From: Nothopassalora personata
Taxonomy: Eukaryota; Ascomycota; Dothideomycetes; Mycosphaerellales; Mycosphaerellaceae
Direction of reading: 5' to 3'
NCBI GenBank assembly: GCA_033816765.1
Contig: CM066289.1
Span: 3,348,001-3,412,000, forward strand
DNA: 64,000 nucleotides
Positions 42,819-53,736 of the stretch are shown here, one piece after another. Each line of letters starts with the position of its first letter. Position 1 is the stretch's first letter. Both the position numbers and the translations under genes were made by a program. The notes below the pieces were generated by a model, which saw only the letters and a list, made by a program, of their open reading frames with translations, was not told where the DNA came from and ran no database searches.

Positions 42819-43446
42819 TCATGACAGCTTACTCGTCGCCTTCGGCGCCAACGAGTTCCCACCTCCCAAACCCACCCCGAACACATACGTAAGATTACCA
42901 CCAATATTTGCACCCACCAAGATCAACGCCGTCATGACCGCCTCTCCCACAACCATCCACGTCTCAGGCTTATACGCCGCATCAATCCCCACCTTCCCAC
43001 TCAAACTCTCCTTCACGACCAACCGCCTTTGGTACCAGATGTACGTGTTCGCCGCAATCACAATATCGTTGACCACGGCATGGGCAATCGTCGCCTTGAC
43101 CTTGTTTCTGAGCGAACCATCTTTCTCGTACATCCCGGACTTTTGGATCATCTTCATTGCTTCGCCGCCGCCGGAGATTACGGCGGGGATCGAGGTTATG
43201 AGGGCGAGCGAGAGCAGGTAATAAGAGGCTTTGGCGGAGTCGGTTGAGGAGGGGAGGGAAGAGGTTATGAGGGCTGGGAGGTAGGAGTAGAGGTGGTTGA
43301 GGACGTCGAGGCCGTTGGCGAGCATGAGGAAGGCGATGGGGAAGTGGATTGTTGCCGGGTGGACTGGTCTGGAGGGAGAGGAGGTGTTAGTAGGGGTTTC
43401 GGGGTGTCGTGAAAGCAGTGCAGTTGCATTGTGCTTACTTCGCCAT
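42819..43446 (-). CDS. DUF2231-like four-helix membrane protein, one intron with 8-nt first exon
   Basis: Exon 1 is only 8 nt (43446-43439, ATGGCGAA). An intron (43438-43369, GTAAGC...CTCCAG) follows, then exon 2, 43368-42819, giving 185 residues (MAKPVHPATIHFPIAFLMLA). The splice creates the conserved HPATIHFPIAFLMLANGLDV start. Four hydrophobic segments follow (YYLLSLALITSIPAVISGGG, IAHAVVNDIVIAANTYIWYQ, MVVGEAVMTALILVGANIGG), plus a glycine-rich end. This is the plan of DUF2231 proteins, of unknown function. Without the tiny exon the frame would extend upstream into low-complexity sequence. Confidence 0.82.
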
Positions 43447-44332
43447 GTTGACCGTTGTGCTGTAATTGCTCTTGAACTGTGTTTGTTGATGGTGCCTCCC
43501 GCTTCACAATCGACCTGATGTCGAGAACAGAACGAAACTTGCAACGAACAGAACACCTCTCTCTTCAAGCTCCGGACCTTTATTTACCTACCCGGCGGCG
43601 TTATGTTATCATCCGACATGTAGAGGGGCTGATTCGCTCGCTTGTGCCAGACAACCAGAAACGATGCCGACGGCCCCAAACGTGTCCGCGAAGCACCCTG
43701 GTCGTCCAATAAATCTGCTAAGAATAGGCTGTTGTCCTTTCTCAATTCTCCGACGGACATCTTTCTTCGCTGCTGCATTGGAGCGAGCGTCCGGCACCGA
43801 TGGAAGCTGCAAAGGTGAAGCAATGCGGTAGCAGTGCAGCCATGATGGAAGGATGGGTTGCTGACATCGAGATTCTGCGAAACGAGTCGTCTTTCTAGCA
43901 ACAACAATAAAAACCAGGACTGACCGAATGCAAAGGGCTCAACAGGACCATGCCGACGTGTACCTCGCCCATATCATGGCGAGAAGTTTCGACGTGCATG
44001 GCTGGGTCAACCGCTCAGATAAAGCGTACGTGGCAGCATCATCGAAGTGCACGTGGTCGGCTGCCGTAGTGTCGCTAGTGCTCTGCTACCATCGTAGCAG
44101 TGATATGGTATTAACGCCCTATACCGACGTGTGTCATTTGACTGGCACTACAATGCCTTAGCATAAGAGCTGACGAGAGGTGCGGAGTTCTCAACAGCTG
44201 ATAGCTACCTTCGTCTTGCATCAACAAAGCTAAACCACTCGGCTTGTGCTTCCGAGCTCGGCTTCCTCTGCTTGCCTTAGCAGCAGTCGATAAGACCTCA
44301 AGCCGTGTACCATTGCTGGAGCCCAAGACGGG
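43447..44332. other. Divergent intergenic region
   Basis: Shared upstream region of the DUF2231-like gene and the 2-hydroxyacid oxidase. Only unrelated short frames; no RNA gene seen. Confidence 0.4.
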
Positions 44333-45594
44333 ATGGCAGGTCTACCAGTACCCATACCAGCTGACAAGCCAGGAGACAAAATACTATGTATTCCAGATCT
44401 GCAGGAGGCTGCAAGCAAGAAGCTACCCGCTCACGTTAGAGGTATGGGCCTGCTTCCGACGCAGCTCCACGACAAGACGTTCGAAAGCTGATCATGTACT
44501 TGCTCCAGAGTTCTTCAACTCTGGCTCCACGGACCAGATCACGATTCACGAGAACAATACGGCCTATCGCAAGTACCGCGTACGTCCTAGGGTACTGCGT
44601 GATGTTGCCAAAGCGGACACATCAACCACACTTTGGGGCCGCAATGTCACATTTCCTCTTGGCGTCTCCCCAGCAGGTCTCCACGCCGCTGCTCATCCAG
44701 ATGGCGAACTTGCAACAGCTCGCGCATGCGCCACCATGGGCGTTAATATGGGAATCAGCAGCTTTGCCAATTATACCATCAAAGACATTCGTCGTGCTGG
44801 TTTAGACGTTGGTCCTATCAACCACGGCATACAGCTGTACACTCTTCAGAACCGCGGCCTGGAACTGAGTATCATTCGTGAAGCGGAGGCACAAGGATGC
44901 ACCGCTATCTTTTTGACAGCTGACTCGCCCGTGCTTGGTGTGCGCTACAATGAGCACCGAAATGACTTCCACATTCCAGAAGCCCTCGAGTGTCCAATTG
45001 TTGGCCTGACGCCAGCATCGATCAAGGCAAAGTCTCATGAAGCTGGATTTGATGACTTCAACTCGGCAGACCACTCCTGGGCTAGAGAGATCCCTTGGCT
45101 GAAAAGTGTTACCAAGATGGAAATTTGGATCAAGGGTGTGTTGACTGCGGAGGATACACTTCTGGCTGTTGAGACTGGATGCGATGGCATCATCGTCTCC
45201 AACCACGGTAAGACATTTCCTCGGAACGGCTGGTCCCCGTGGCTGACATACTCCAGGTGGGCGACAACTTGACGGTGTTCCCTCGACCATTGATGCTCTT
45301 CCAGAATGCGTCGAAGCTGCTGCTGGCCGCATCAGAGTTCATATCGATGGCGGTATACGCAGCGGGACCGACATTTTTAAGGCGCTCGCTCTGGGTGCCG
45401 AGTACTGCTGGGTCGGTCGGCCTGCTCTTTGGGGGTTGGCATATGATGGCCAGAAAGGCGTTGAACTCATGCTGAACACCTTGCATACCGAATTCAAGCG
45501 CTGTATGCAATTAACCGGTTGCAACAGCGTGAAGGACATTACGAAGGCTTGCCTCGGTGTTGTGCGGAGTGATGGCCCTTTGACGAGACTTTGA
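44333..45594 (+). CDS. FMN-dependent 2-hydroxyacid oxidase/dehydrogenase, two introns
   Basis: Exons are 44333-44441, 44509-45207 and 45257-45594, with introns GTATGG...CTCCAG (67 bp) and GTAAGA...CTCCAG (49 bp). The result is 381 residues, the normal size of the family. It starts MAGLPVPIPADKPGDKILCI, then PDLQEAASKKLP. The first junction gives VREFFNSGSTDQITIHENNT. Later motifs are YRKYRVRPRVL, PLGVSPAGLHAAAHPDGELA, FLTADSPVLGVRYNE, WIKGVLTAEDTLLAVETGCD and, across the second intron, IIVSNHGGRQLDGVPSTIDA with the catalytic histidine. DGGIRSGTDIFKALALGAEY closes the FMN site. It oxidises an L-2-hydroxy acid (lactate, glycolate or similar), probably in the cytosol or peroxisome. Substrate unknown. 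Confidence 0.93.
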
Positions 45595-46486
45595 GCTGCA
45601 TGTCGCGGATGACTAGAGTCGAGCTGAGTGAGGCATTTTCCATACATATATGTGCCATATCCGCGGTAGCAATGCGGCCGCGTGGATGCCCAGAAACAAT
45701 TATCCACTGTGTTTCATGGGATATTTCGACCCAACAAGCCGGGCAGGATCCGGCTGCCTGTCAGAAAGCTGACTGGTCCGTGCCATCCCACTGTCAAGGC
45801 CGTTCGTAATACATAATTGATACCACACAGTCCATGAGATTGAATTGATACCACACAGTGTGGTGTGTATATCGAGACTCGTGGCAACAACGAAGGTATC
45901 GCCAACATGCCTGCCCGCGGACCCCCCATTTCGTTCTCCTGAACAGGGATGGCGCCGAAACCGCTTACATCATTCACTCACACCTCCCCTCGTCCGCCCC
46001 CAGTCACCCAACCATATTCGTACGTCCATCCGCCGCCAAGACCTTGGCAACGCGTACCATGTCGCCAGCACGTGTTCTGGCGGGGTCAAAAAAGGTGCAG
46101 ATAAGACCAAGAGAGTCCTTCGCGGACATGTCCGATGATAATCGATTCAGTCGAGCTCGAGGTGGAGACGACAAGAGCGGTAGCGGGGTATTATCTTGCC
46201 GTACCTGCAGAGCCTGGACTGCGAGAGCCTGTCATACAAAGTCCCAGCTGGGCTGGGAGCTGTCGTTTGACCCGAGTAGGCGAGGACGACATGGAACTAA
46301 ACCACGCGACTTGCCTGCTTACCCCTGTATTGCTTGCTGGTTGATCCGTGAGCGCCATTTCTTGTAAGTCTTAGGTCATCGGTCTTGGGACAACAGATCT
46401 CGGACTTTGCTCAGTGCACTGCATTATATCAGGGTTGTCATCAGGAGGACGTCGTCCAGCACGACACGGAGCAACACACCTCCACC
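45595..46486. other. Intergenic region
   Basis: About 0.9 kb. A short direct repeat (ttgataccacacagt near 45818 and 45846) is present. Open frames have no recognisable protein. Confidence 0.4.
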
Positions 46487-47230
46487 ATGCCCCAACGACC
46501 AGGAGGACGCCGAGCGGCAATGTACAGCACTCCGCAGATCCGAAACGGGGGTTTCGGCGCCCTCCAAGTTGAAGCAGTGACTAACCGCCCTCTTTCAATC
46601 GCTCGTCGCCATCTCGCAGCGTCCCAACTCCGCATGCGCGACATCGAACCCGACGAGTTGAGCAGCAGCGAATGGGTCCGCTTCCTCGTCATGGACGGCG
46701 CAGAACGCGACCGCTTCATCTCAGACTTTGCTCGCAGGCGTCGCAACAGCAGTGGCTCAGCCTCTTCTTCCTCATCATCCAACGAAGACTACGGCTTCTC
46801 ACAAGACCGTCAGACACAACACGACAAAGCAGAAGAAGCACGGCTCGAAGCCGAGGAGGCGAGGAGGGAGGGGATCGCAGTCCCTACACCAATCGCATCG
46901 ACTCCTGCGCCTGCGTTCCCAGCTCGAGGGAGTACACCTTTTGTGAGCATGTGGGCGAGGCACCTTGACGAATTGGAAAGGAACGAGAGAACGGATAGCG
47001 AGCCTACGACCTACAATGCTATGCGGCCTATGCATGCGAGGCGCGGGGTTGATGAGCCTGAGGCACCACCTGCATACCATTCTGTTGTGAGGCCGGGAAC
47101 GCCGCCGCCGGCGTATGAGCCGAGGAGTGATGACGATCGGAGGCGGAGCCGGTTGCGGAGGTGGAGCAGCTCGATGCTTCTGAACCGCTTGAGTCTGAGC
47201 AGGGACTCGCTGCTGGAATTGATTACTTGA
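46487..47230 (+). CDS. Hypothetical protein with two PPxY motifs
   Basis: 247 residues from ATG 46487 (tccaccATGc context); the longer frame upstream has no ATG. It is mostly disordered: a basic start (MPQRPGGRRAAMYSTP), a short conserved-looking core (LSSSEWVRFLVMDGAERDRF), a serine run, and an E/A-rich helix (DKAEEARLEAEEARREG). Near the C-terminus are two motifs, PPAYHSV and PPPAYEP, fitting the PPxY ligand of WW domains such as those of the ubiquitin ligase Rsp5/Nedd4. It has no membrane span. It could be a ligase adaptor or substrate (inference). Confidence 0.7.
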   Translation: MPQRPGGRRAAMYSTPQIRNGGFGALQVEAVTNRPLSIARRHLAASQLRMRDIEPDELSSSEWVRFLVMDGAERDRFISDFARRRRNSSGSASSSSSSNEDYGFSQDRQTQHDKAEEARLEAEEARREGIAVPTPIASTPAPAFPARGSTPFVSMWARHLDELERNERTDSEPTTYNAMRPMHARRGVDEPEAPPAYHSVVRPGTPPPAYEPRSDDDRRRSRLRRWSSSMLLNRLSLSRDSLLELIT

Positions 47231-48714
47231 GATTGCGGGAGGACGGGCACTAGGGATTCGGTCAATCACACCGGCCCGACGCCAATCCGCGCACCGACGC
47301 CAAGGCTTACCGTGAGCAGACCGGCCCGATTGGTTGCATTGCTTTGGCTATACTAGAAGCGTCTGAGCTCGCTGAGGTAAGTGTTGAACGGGCTCATATC
47401 ACAGATATAATCTCCATGCTGAGGAATGATTGGGACATACTTTTGACGGATATTACAAAAGCACAAAGGCGCAGGCGCAGGTCGCATGAGATTAGGTAAT
47501 AGGGCTCCAGCACTCAGACTGTCGATGCCAGAGCATCCATGTATAGAGGATTGTTCGCGTTCGGTGGGCATATCTTACTCGTATACAATCATGAGCTTCT
47601 CTACTGCATGGTGCTTCTGTCACACGTACCAACCTTCATAGCTGGGCAGGACGATTACTGCTTGCCAGAAGAGCGATGCGTCCTGTGCTAAGTGGTCGTG
47701 GCAAAAGGATGAGCAAGTTCGGTGCTATCTGACAATGAGTAAATCCGCAATATACCATCTCTTCTGTGGCGCACGCGGGGAACAGGTCCGGTTGTTGAGT
47801 GAGTCAGACTGCGCACTCTTTGGCCTTCTTTCTGGTCGTTCTGGGCTTGCAGATGGCCATGGTTGCACCCAGCGACGTGCCACTCGCATCACTCCTTTAA
47901 GAATCTTGATATGCTTTCGGCGCAAGGTGGTATGGCTGCATGCCTCATCGGACACGACTCACTCCACCTTGCGGTCGAATGTCAGTTCTGAACAAAGCGG
48001 AAAATGGGCGACAGAAGTCAGCCAAGATATACAGCTTACTCTCCGCCTCGCCTCCACTTTACCATGCACCCCTATTTTTAGCCGCGATCCTCCCGGATTT
48101 TGATCCTTGTTTGATGCCAAACGTGCACAGAAGGAGTTCACGAGAACCAGCTGGGATTCTTTCGTCTTCGGTGTCTCGTCTTCTGTGTCTCAGACCTAGA
48201 TACTCGACGTCGTCTAGCGGTGCATGGCATTATGATCGCTGTGGGGTAGAGCTCGGAGAACAAGTCTCCAACGCCACGGCTGAGGGTACGAGGTGCGGCT
48301 CTCTCAGAAGAGCAGAAGAGCAGAAGAGCAGAAGAGCAGAAGAGCGATGCGGCAAAGCTCCCTGGACTGTGCAGATAGACTTTACGAAAAGTTCCAGCGC
48401 TAGGCCATGCATCGTGCATCGTTGGTGGCTGCGTGTGTCGCTGACTCCCACCCGTTTCGCGGTGCGGTCGTTGCAACGGTCTACATGACATGTTACAGAC
48501 TATCGTTATCATCTTATGGTGATTATTCGACTCTGGTACTGCGTTCCATACCAGAGCACCACGCCATCGCGGACAATGATGTCCATCTGTACTTCGATGT
48601 GACAGATCATTTCGCGTGGAGCAGAGTTGCAGAGCCTCCCGCACGCCGGCGGGGATCTTGCATGCAATCGTCCTGTTTCGAATCTGCAAGACGACACGGG
48701 CGCATTGCATCACC
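47231..48714. other. Intergenic region
   Basis: About 1.5 kb upstream of the large CAAX-box gene, with a short tandem repeat (48306-48345) and no recognisable gene. A first non-coding exon or promoter of the downstream gene probably lies here. Confidence 0.4.
48306..48345 (+). repeat. Tandem repeat (agaagagc)x5
   Basis: Five perfect copies of an 8-bp unit, 370 bp upstream of the large CAAX-box ORF. Confidence 0.95.
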
Positions 48715-51700
48715 ATGCCCGTTTCAACCTTCTCGTCTGACCAGAATGCAAGGCATCGCGGCTCTCTGGTTGTTGCGCGCAAGAGTTCGACGCGCGAGCG
48801 GATCAATGCCAACGAGAGACGGCGAACCATCAGCGCCATGCAGGAGCTGGACGGCACAGGGTTGCATGATCGTCCGGATTGGCCACTGCCGTCTCCGCCT
48901 GGGAATGAGAGGGAAGACCGAGTCAAGAGCGCTGCCCTTCAGAGTAGCCCGGTGGAGTTGGAGGACGACAATGTGGATGAGAGTGCTGTCATGCGGGAGC
49001 CAGAAGAGATTGCTGGGCAGCTGGGCGGCATGGACTATTCGGGGGACTCTGACGTGAGCGACATGGAGGAAGAAAACGAGCAGGGGATAGCATATGGCTA
49101 CGGCAACGGCTATGCGCAGAGCAGTAGCACGGCATCCTCATCGCCTCATCTACCTCAGACGGATCATCCAACGAGGTCCGGCTCGTACAGAGCACTGCAT
49201 CGAGACGCTGCACACGAAATACAAGCCGAAGTCTCGCCAGTCAGGGAAGAGCAACACCAGCCTCGGTCACGAGTACCAACACAGAGCGACGATGGTGCAT
49301 CGTCAGAGGCACTGCGACTGAAAGCAGCACAGCAACTCGTCCAGTCGATCATCAATGGAGAGACAGAGGAGGCCAGCAACCACGACGACGTCGACGAAAG
49401 CAGTCACATTGCAACGCCAATACCTTTCGGTCCGGATTCACCGGGCCTCACGCAAGGGCAATATCTCGGCAGCTCACCTCAGATCAACGGCGACACCATT
49501 CCGACCCTCATCACGAACGCCTCCAGCCCCCGAAGTTCGATCGCGAAAGGGCCTATGACGGCACCGCCCCATAGGCGGTCGTCGACAAGAAGTAGCTGGA
49601 TCAACACAACGCAAATACCATCGCACCGGAACAACGTGAGATATAGTTGGCAATCGATACAAGATGATGAGCCCAACCGGCCACGGATACACATCATCAA
49701 GCTCATATCGAACACGGCCACGGCTTCGGCAGGTTTCCCGACAGGTGAGGCATTTGGCTTTTCGATATCGCCAGGTGGGAGGAAGATAGCTGCCTTCAAC
49801 AGTGCCAGGCTGTTCGTGCTACAGACCAATGCCTTACCAGTGGGCATAAGCCAGGACTATGCTCTCAAGAGGCGACCGCTGGCTGTCGAGCTCACAGATG
49901 AGGCCAACACCATGGCCATCTTGGCAGACGATCATACAGTGAACATTTACGACCTTGGACTTCAGCTGAAGCGCACAAGGACGATAAAGCTAGACTTCCC
50001 CTCGGCATGCATAGCACTGGCGTCTACTGGAGGTCTTTTGGCAGTTGCCTACGAAGGAGGATGCGAGATCTTCTCTCTTTCTTCAGAAGCACTTCCCACG
50101 GACCGCAGAGCTGTCAGGTCGCTCAAGATGGATCGTATGGCCTTCTCAGAGGATGGCTCAACGCTGATAGGAACGACGACCAGGATCAATGTTTCATCCA
50201 CAGTCGTGGTTCAAGTACCCGTATTTCCAGCTTCGCCTGACGCCGTTCCGACGCACGAAGAGCTCAAGGAAGCATGGTGCTCTGATTTGTTGCATCCAGA
50301 GATCATTCGAAACAGCAGCCATGCTACCTTCATGCGCGAGAACAGGAAGACCTGCAATGAGCGCCTTTTTGCTTGGAACGGCGTCGAAGATACTTTTGGT
50401 ATTCTGAACGTGGGTGATATGCAGTACGGCAAGATCGACTTCCCAGTAGTCATCTCGCCGCCCCTATCAACTTGCGGTGGTCTCGGAGCGGCAATCCACA
50501 GTTGTCCGGCAATAGATGAGCATGGCGACACAGTGGCGATGATTGTGAATGACAGGACAATCAGACTCTACATTGTGCCGCATAAGGTTGACGATGAAGC
50601 CGATTCTGTCGAGGCACATAGCATCGACCACGAATTGGACGAAGGATACGGTTGCCCTTTCAGCGAGGTGCGGTGGGTGCAAAGTTCAGCCTCACTACCG
50701 GCTCCGCTGAACAACCAGACGCACGTGAAAGGCCGGCTTATAGTGACGAGCCCAGGAGGTATCACAGATTCTGGAATCAGCGAGGAAAGTGTTGAAGATG
50801 TCGAAGGTGGCAGAATCATACTGTTCGACTTTGATCCGCAATTTGCAGGTCAGCCTGGTCAGACTTTCAGCTTGACGCTTGGAAAGAGTCCGCCCATGAC
50901 GCTCGAGGAGGAAGAGGTGGATCTTCAAGAGCAGGTCTCGCTTGTGCGACGGCGGACTGTCAACCAGAGCAAGAGCGGAGGCTTACACGCACGACCGAAC
51001 ACCCTTGGGCGATCAGCGACAACATATGGCGGTCGAGGTGGGCATAGAGGACCAAGTCCAGCTTTCAGCAATGCTGGTTCCAACCGAAATCGATCAAGCA
51101 TGTTGTCGATTGGCAGTATGCAGTCTGACGCAGCCAGAAGTTTGCCAGATCTGATGGAGGGCGGTGAAGAAGCTGACGCATTCGAAGAGCCGTATGCGCA
51201 AGGGGCGCCCAGGTCACATGCATCATTATTACGAGCGGCGTCGAATGCCCAACGGCATCGGTTTCAGACAATCGAAGAGCGGAACCAAGAGCGAGTCAGC
51301 GTGGACAGCAGCGGTGGTTTCTTGCCACTGCCGGAGTACACCGAAGAGCCGAATGCACCTCTTCCTAGCAGATTCCGTGCTATGGCTGGCCTTGATCCGC
51401 CAGCTCAATTCAATTCCGCGAAGCCAGCGGTTGTTGTGAATGTCAATGGCGCCACAGCGGCCTCGCGCTCGTCAAGTAACCCACGGACAGCACCTCCTGA
51501 CATCGGCGAGAACTTCAGCGCGGATACAGCGTTTAGGAGAGCGAACGAGCAGACCAGACTTGCGAGGCGAGCAGAAATCGAGCACGGAGTTGGGTCTATC
51601 ACTATGCCGAGGTCAGTCGAAGAGGCCCAGAATGCGTTACGAATGCATCGTGAACATCCACCGCCTGCTGCACCATCGCGTACAGGAACGTACGATACGA

Positions 51701-52599
51701 ACGACCTTCTGCGAGGCACGATGAGTTCAGGTGCGAGTTCAAGGCCATACAGCCCGGCCAGTCATACCAGTGGCACAGGAACCTACAACCCTTATGCTGC
51801 GCCAACTGGGCCTGCAGGCACGTTCGACTCCTTCTCAGCACTGCCGAGAAGTCTACAACGAGCATACAGCAATGCGGTGTCTCTCATCGGGACTGGACCT
51901 GCCCCGACTCTGATCGGCGACTGGCGCAACGTGAGCCCAGCGGTTTCACATAGTGGGACCCTTGTGAATGGTCGAACGCCAGCTTCTCCAGCCTCTACTG
52001 CCGCGCTGATGCAGGAGGAGCAGTGGGATGTCATATCGCCTGTAGGATCAAGTCGGCAGGCGGGTGACCGATACCGCCACTCGACGTTGCTTGCGAATCA
52101 TCCAGGTCAGCTGCCTCCCAGCTCTTCGTCGTATGCCACAACAGCGGATACAATTATTGCACATTCGTCTGCGGCAGGAGCCAGGTTGCCACCGCACATG
52201 CAGGCTTTCCGCAGCGCAGCAACAGCAGCCAACACCTCCGCCTCTCTGTTCCCACCCTCGCAGCCTCACGACCACGTACCTATGCGGCCCAGCACAACTC
52301 GAGCTGGGACCGCGACACATCCCATCACAGCTTGGCATCCGCCCGCCTCTTCTTCGACCCCTGCATTCACGCAAACGAGTGGTAGTTTGCGAGGCCACTC
52401 GCGGAAGAGCAGCTTGGCAGCCAGGAGTGCTTTTGCTAGCACGCAGAAGGGCAAGAAGTTGGGCTTCTTCAGCAAAAGCAAAAAATCTGACCCTTTCGCT
52501 CCTACCGCTTACAACGAGCAGCCCAGTACAAGTGTTATGGAAACGAAGAGTATGATGACGTGGATGACCAGGGGCGATAAAAACTGTATATTGATGTAA
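48715..52599 (+). CDS. Large fungal protein with WD40-like core and C-terminal CAAX box
   Basis: 1294 residues, intronless as seen, from ATG 48715 (caccATGcc); the frame extends upstream without an ATG. The first 300 residues are disordered and acidic. About 320-700 is a folded, strand-rich region with propeller-like blades (GFSISPGGRKIAAFNSARLF, TMAILADDHTVNIYDLGL, IDEHGDTVAMIVNDRTIRLY, RLIVTSPGG). A long S, P, G and A-rich tail ends in a basic patch (KGKKLGFFSKSKK) and C-terminal CILM. That is a CAAX signal for prenylation, which would anchor it to membranes. Such proteins occur in filamentous ascomycetes but have no established function that I know of. No catalytic motif is seen. Confidence 0.85.
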   Translation: MPVSTFSSDQNARHRGSLVVARKSSTRERINANERRRTISAMQELDGTGLHDRPDWPLPSPPGNEREDRVKSAALQSSPVELEDDNVDESAVMREPEEIAGQLGGMDYSGDSDVSDMEEENEQGIAYGYGNGYAQSSSTASSSPHLPQTDHPTRSGSYRALHRDAAHEIQAEVSPVREEQHQPRSRVPTQSDDGASSEALRLKAAQQLVQSIINGETEEASNHDDVDESSHIATPIPFGPDSPGLTQGQYLGSSPQINGDTIPTLITNASSPRSSIAKGPMTAPPHRRSSTRSSWINTTQIPSHRNNVRYSWQSIQDDEPNRPRIHIIKLISNTATASAGFPTGEAFGFSISPGGRKIAAFNSARLFVLQTNALPVGISQDYALKRRPLAVELTDEANTMAILADDHTVNIYDLGLQLKRTRTIKLDFPSACIALASTGGLLAVAYEGGCEIFSLSSEALPTDRRAVRSLKMDRMAFSEDGSTLIGTTTRINVSSTVVVQVPVFPASPDAVPTHEELKEAWCSDLLHPEIIRNSSHATFMRENRKTCNERLFAWNGVEDTFGILNVGDMQYGKIDFPVVISPPLSTCGGLGAAIHSCPAIDEHGDTVAMIVNDRTIRLYIVPHKVDDEADSVEAHSIDHELDEGYGCPFSEVRWVQSSASLPAPLNNQTHVKGRLIVTSPGGITDSGISEESVEDVEGGRIILFDFDPQFAGQPGQTFSLTLGKSPPMTLEEEEVDLQEQVSLVRRRTVNQSKSGGLHARPNTLGRSATTYGGRGGHRGPSPAFSNAGSNRNRSSMLSIGSMQSDAARSLPDLMEGGEEADAFEEPYAQGAPRSHASLLRAASNAQRHRFQTIEERNQERVSVDSSGGFLPLPEYTEEPNAPLPSRFRAMAGLDPPAQFNSAKPAVVVNVNGATAASRSSSNPRTAPPDIGENFSADTAFRRANEQTRLARRAEIEHGVGSITMPRSVEEAQNALRMHREHPPPAAPSRTGTYDTNDLLRGTMSSGASSRPYSPASHTSGTGTYNPYAAPTGPAGTFDSFSALPRSLQRAYSNAVSLIGTGPAPTLIGDWRNVSPAVSHSGTLVNGRTPASPASTAALMQEEQWDVISPVGSSRQAGDRYRHSTLLANHPGQLPPSSSSYATTADTIIAHSSAAGARLPPHMQAFRSAATAANTSASLFPPSQPHDHVPMRPSTTRAGTATHPITAWHPPASSSTPAFTQTSGSLRGHSRKSSLAARSAFASTQKGKKLGFFSKSKKSDPFAPTAYNEQPSTSVMETKSMMTWMTRGDKNCILM

Positions 52600-53736
52600 G
52601 TAAAGCTTTCAACATGAGGCTCGTGTCGAGCGATTCGCACTTCAGCGGGAGTGTTGGAAAGGTCTAGGGCCGCCTTGGATGGCGTGGATATGAAAAACCA
52701 GCGAAAGGATATGAATACGAGGCGCTCACGAAGCGATATGGACAGGACTGCACATTTTACAGATCACAGATGAGATACCCTTTTGCCGAGAGCTGTAGTA
52801 GCATGTCATAGCATGAATTACGTGAACGTTGAATCCGAGGCGCCGTCTTGTTCCTTTATGACGCGAGGTAGGTAAAACAAACGCCATCCCCAAACCTCCC
52901 TCGCGCGCTCTACGCATCCAAAGCACGTCACGCCATCACAGCAGAAACTAACTGGTCATCCGCGTCAGAAATGGACAAATCACCACTAGGCTCGACCGAA
53001 CTCCTCAAAATCATCATCCTAGCCCTCCCGTCCCGTCAAAAGACGCCCTCATGATCCATATCCTCTCCCACGAACTCGAAGCAAAGCAATTAACCACACG
53101 AACCCGCACCCGCAGCAAGCACTCTTCACCAAGCCGCGAGGGTGACTTTCTTTGCCCAGCGATGATGGGTGGAAACCTAATGGCTTGGAGCAGGCAAACG
53201 ACAATTCGTATCGCCGCCTCCCAATCTTCCATACCTCTCACAATGACGAATCATAGCTATAGCTAGAACTTTCCGCACTACGTCACTACCTCTGCTGGAG
53301 AGACAGCCTCGCCTCCCATTCGCGCCGACCCTTTCCTCCTCCCCTCTTGGGCGCTGCCTTCTCTGATGTGGGAGTTCCGGGACGGGACGTGATGTGGGAG
53401 TTGGGTTGGAGTAGGATTTGGTGGCGGCGCTGCGGGAGAAGGCGAGTTTGAGGTATAGGTTCACTTCCTAGCGTGCCATGACGGTTCTGCAGCTTTGCGG
53501 TGGGATGGGGTCGCGGAGGAGAGGGGAGGTGCTGATGGGTGAAGTCTTGAGTAGTGCAACGGGGTGGACGGTAGGAGGTTTGGTGGAGTCGATGGAGGAG
53601 GGTGGGGAGGGGCATTGGCTATGATTTTGGGACGTGGGGAGCAGGTGTGGTAGGGGTTTGATTTGATGGGTTTGTCTGTGTATTGGGAGAGGGCGGTGAT
53701 GTTGAAGAAAGTCTTTGTCTACTGACAGGGCTTAGG
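52600..53736. other. Intergenic region
   Basis: About 1.1 kb between convergent genes. A short frame at 52972 (MDKSPLGSTELLKIIILALP) might be a fragment, but I cannot extend it into a gene. Confidence 0.35.

Noticed and set aside
48138..48926. 262-codon minus-strand ORF
   Set aside because: Low-complexity (CSSALL repeats from the 8-bp microsatellite) and overlaps the start of the large CAAX-box gene.
52972..53055. Short ORF MDKSPLGSTELLKIIILALP as a gene
   Set aside because: Only 28 codons, no continuation by plausible splicing, no recognised family.
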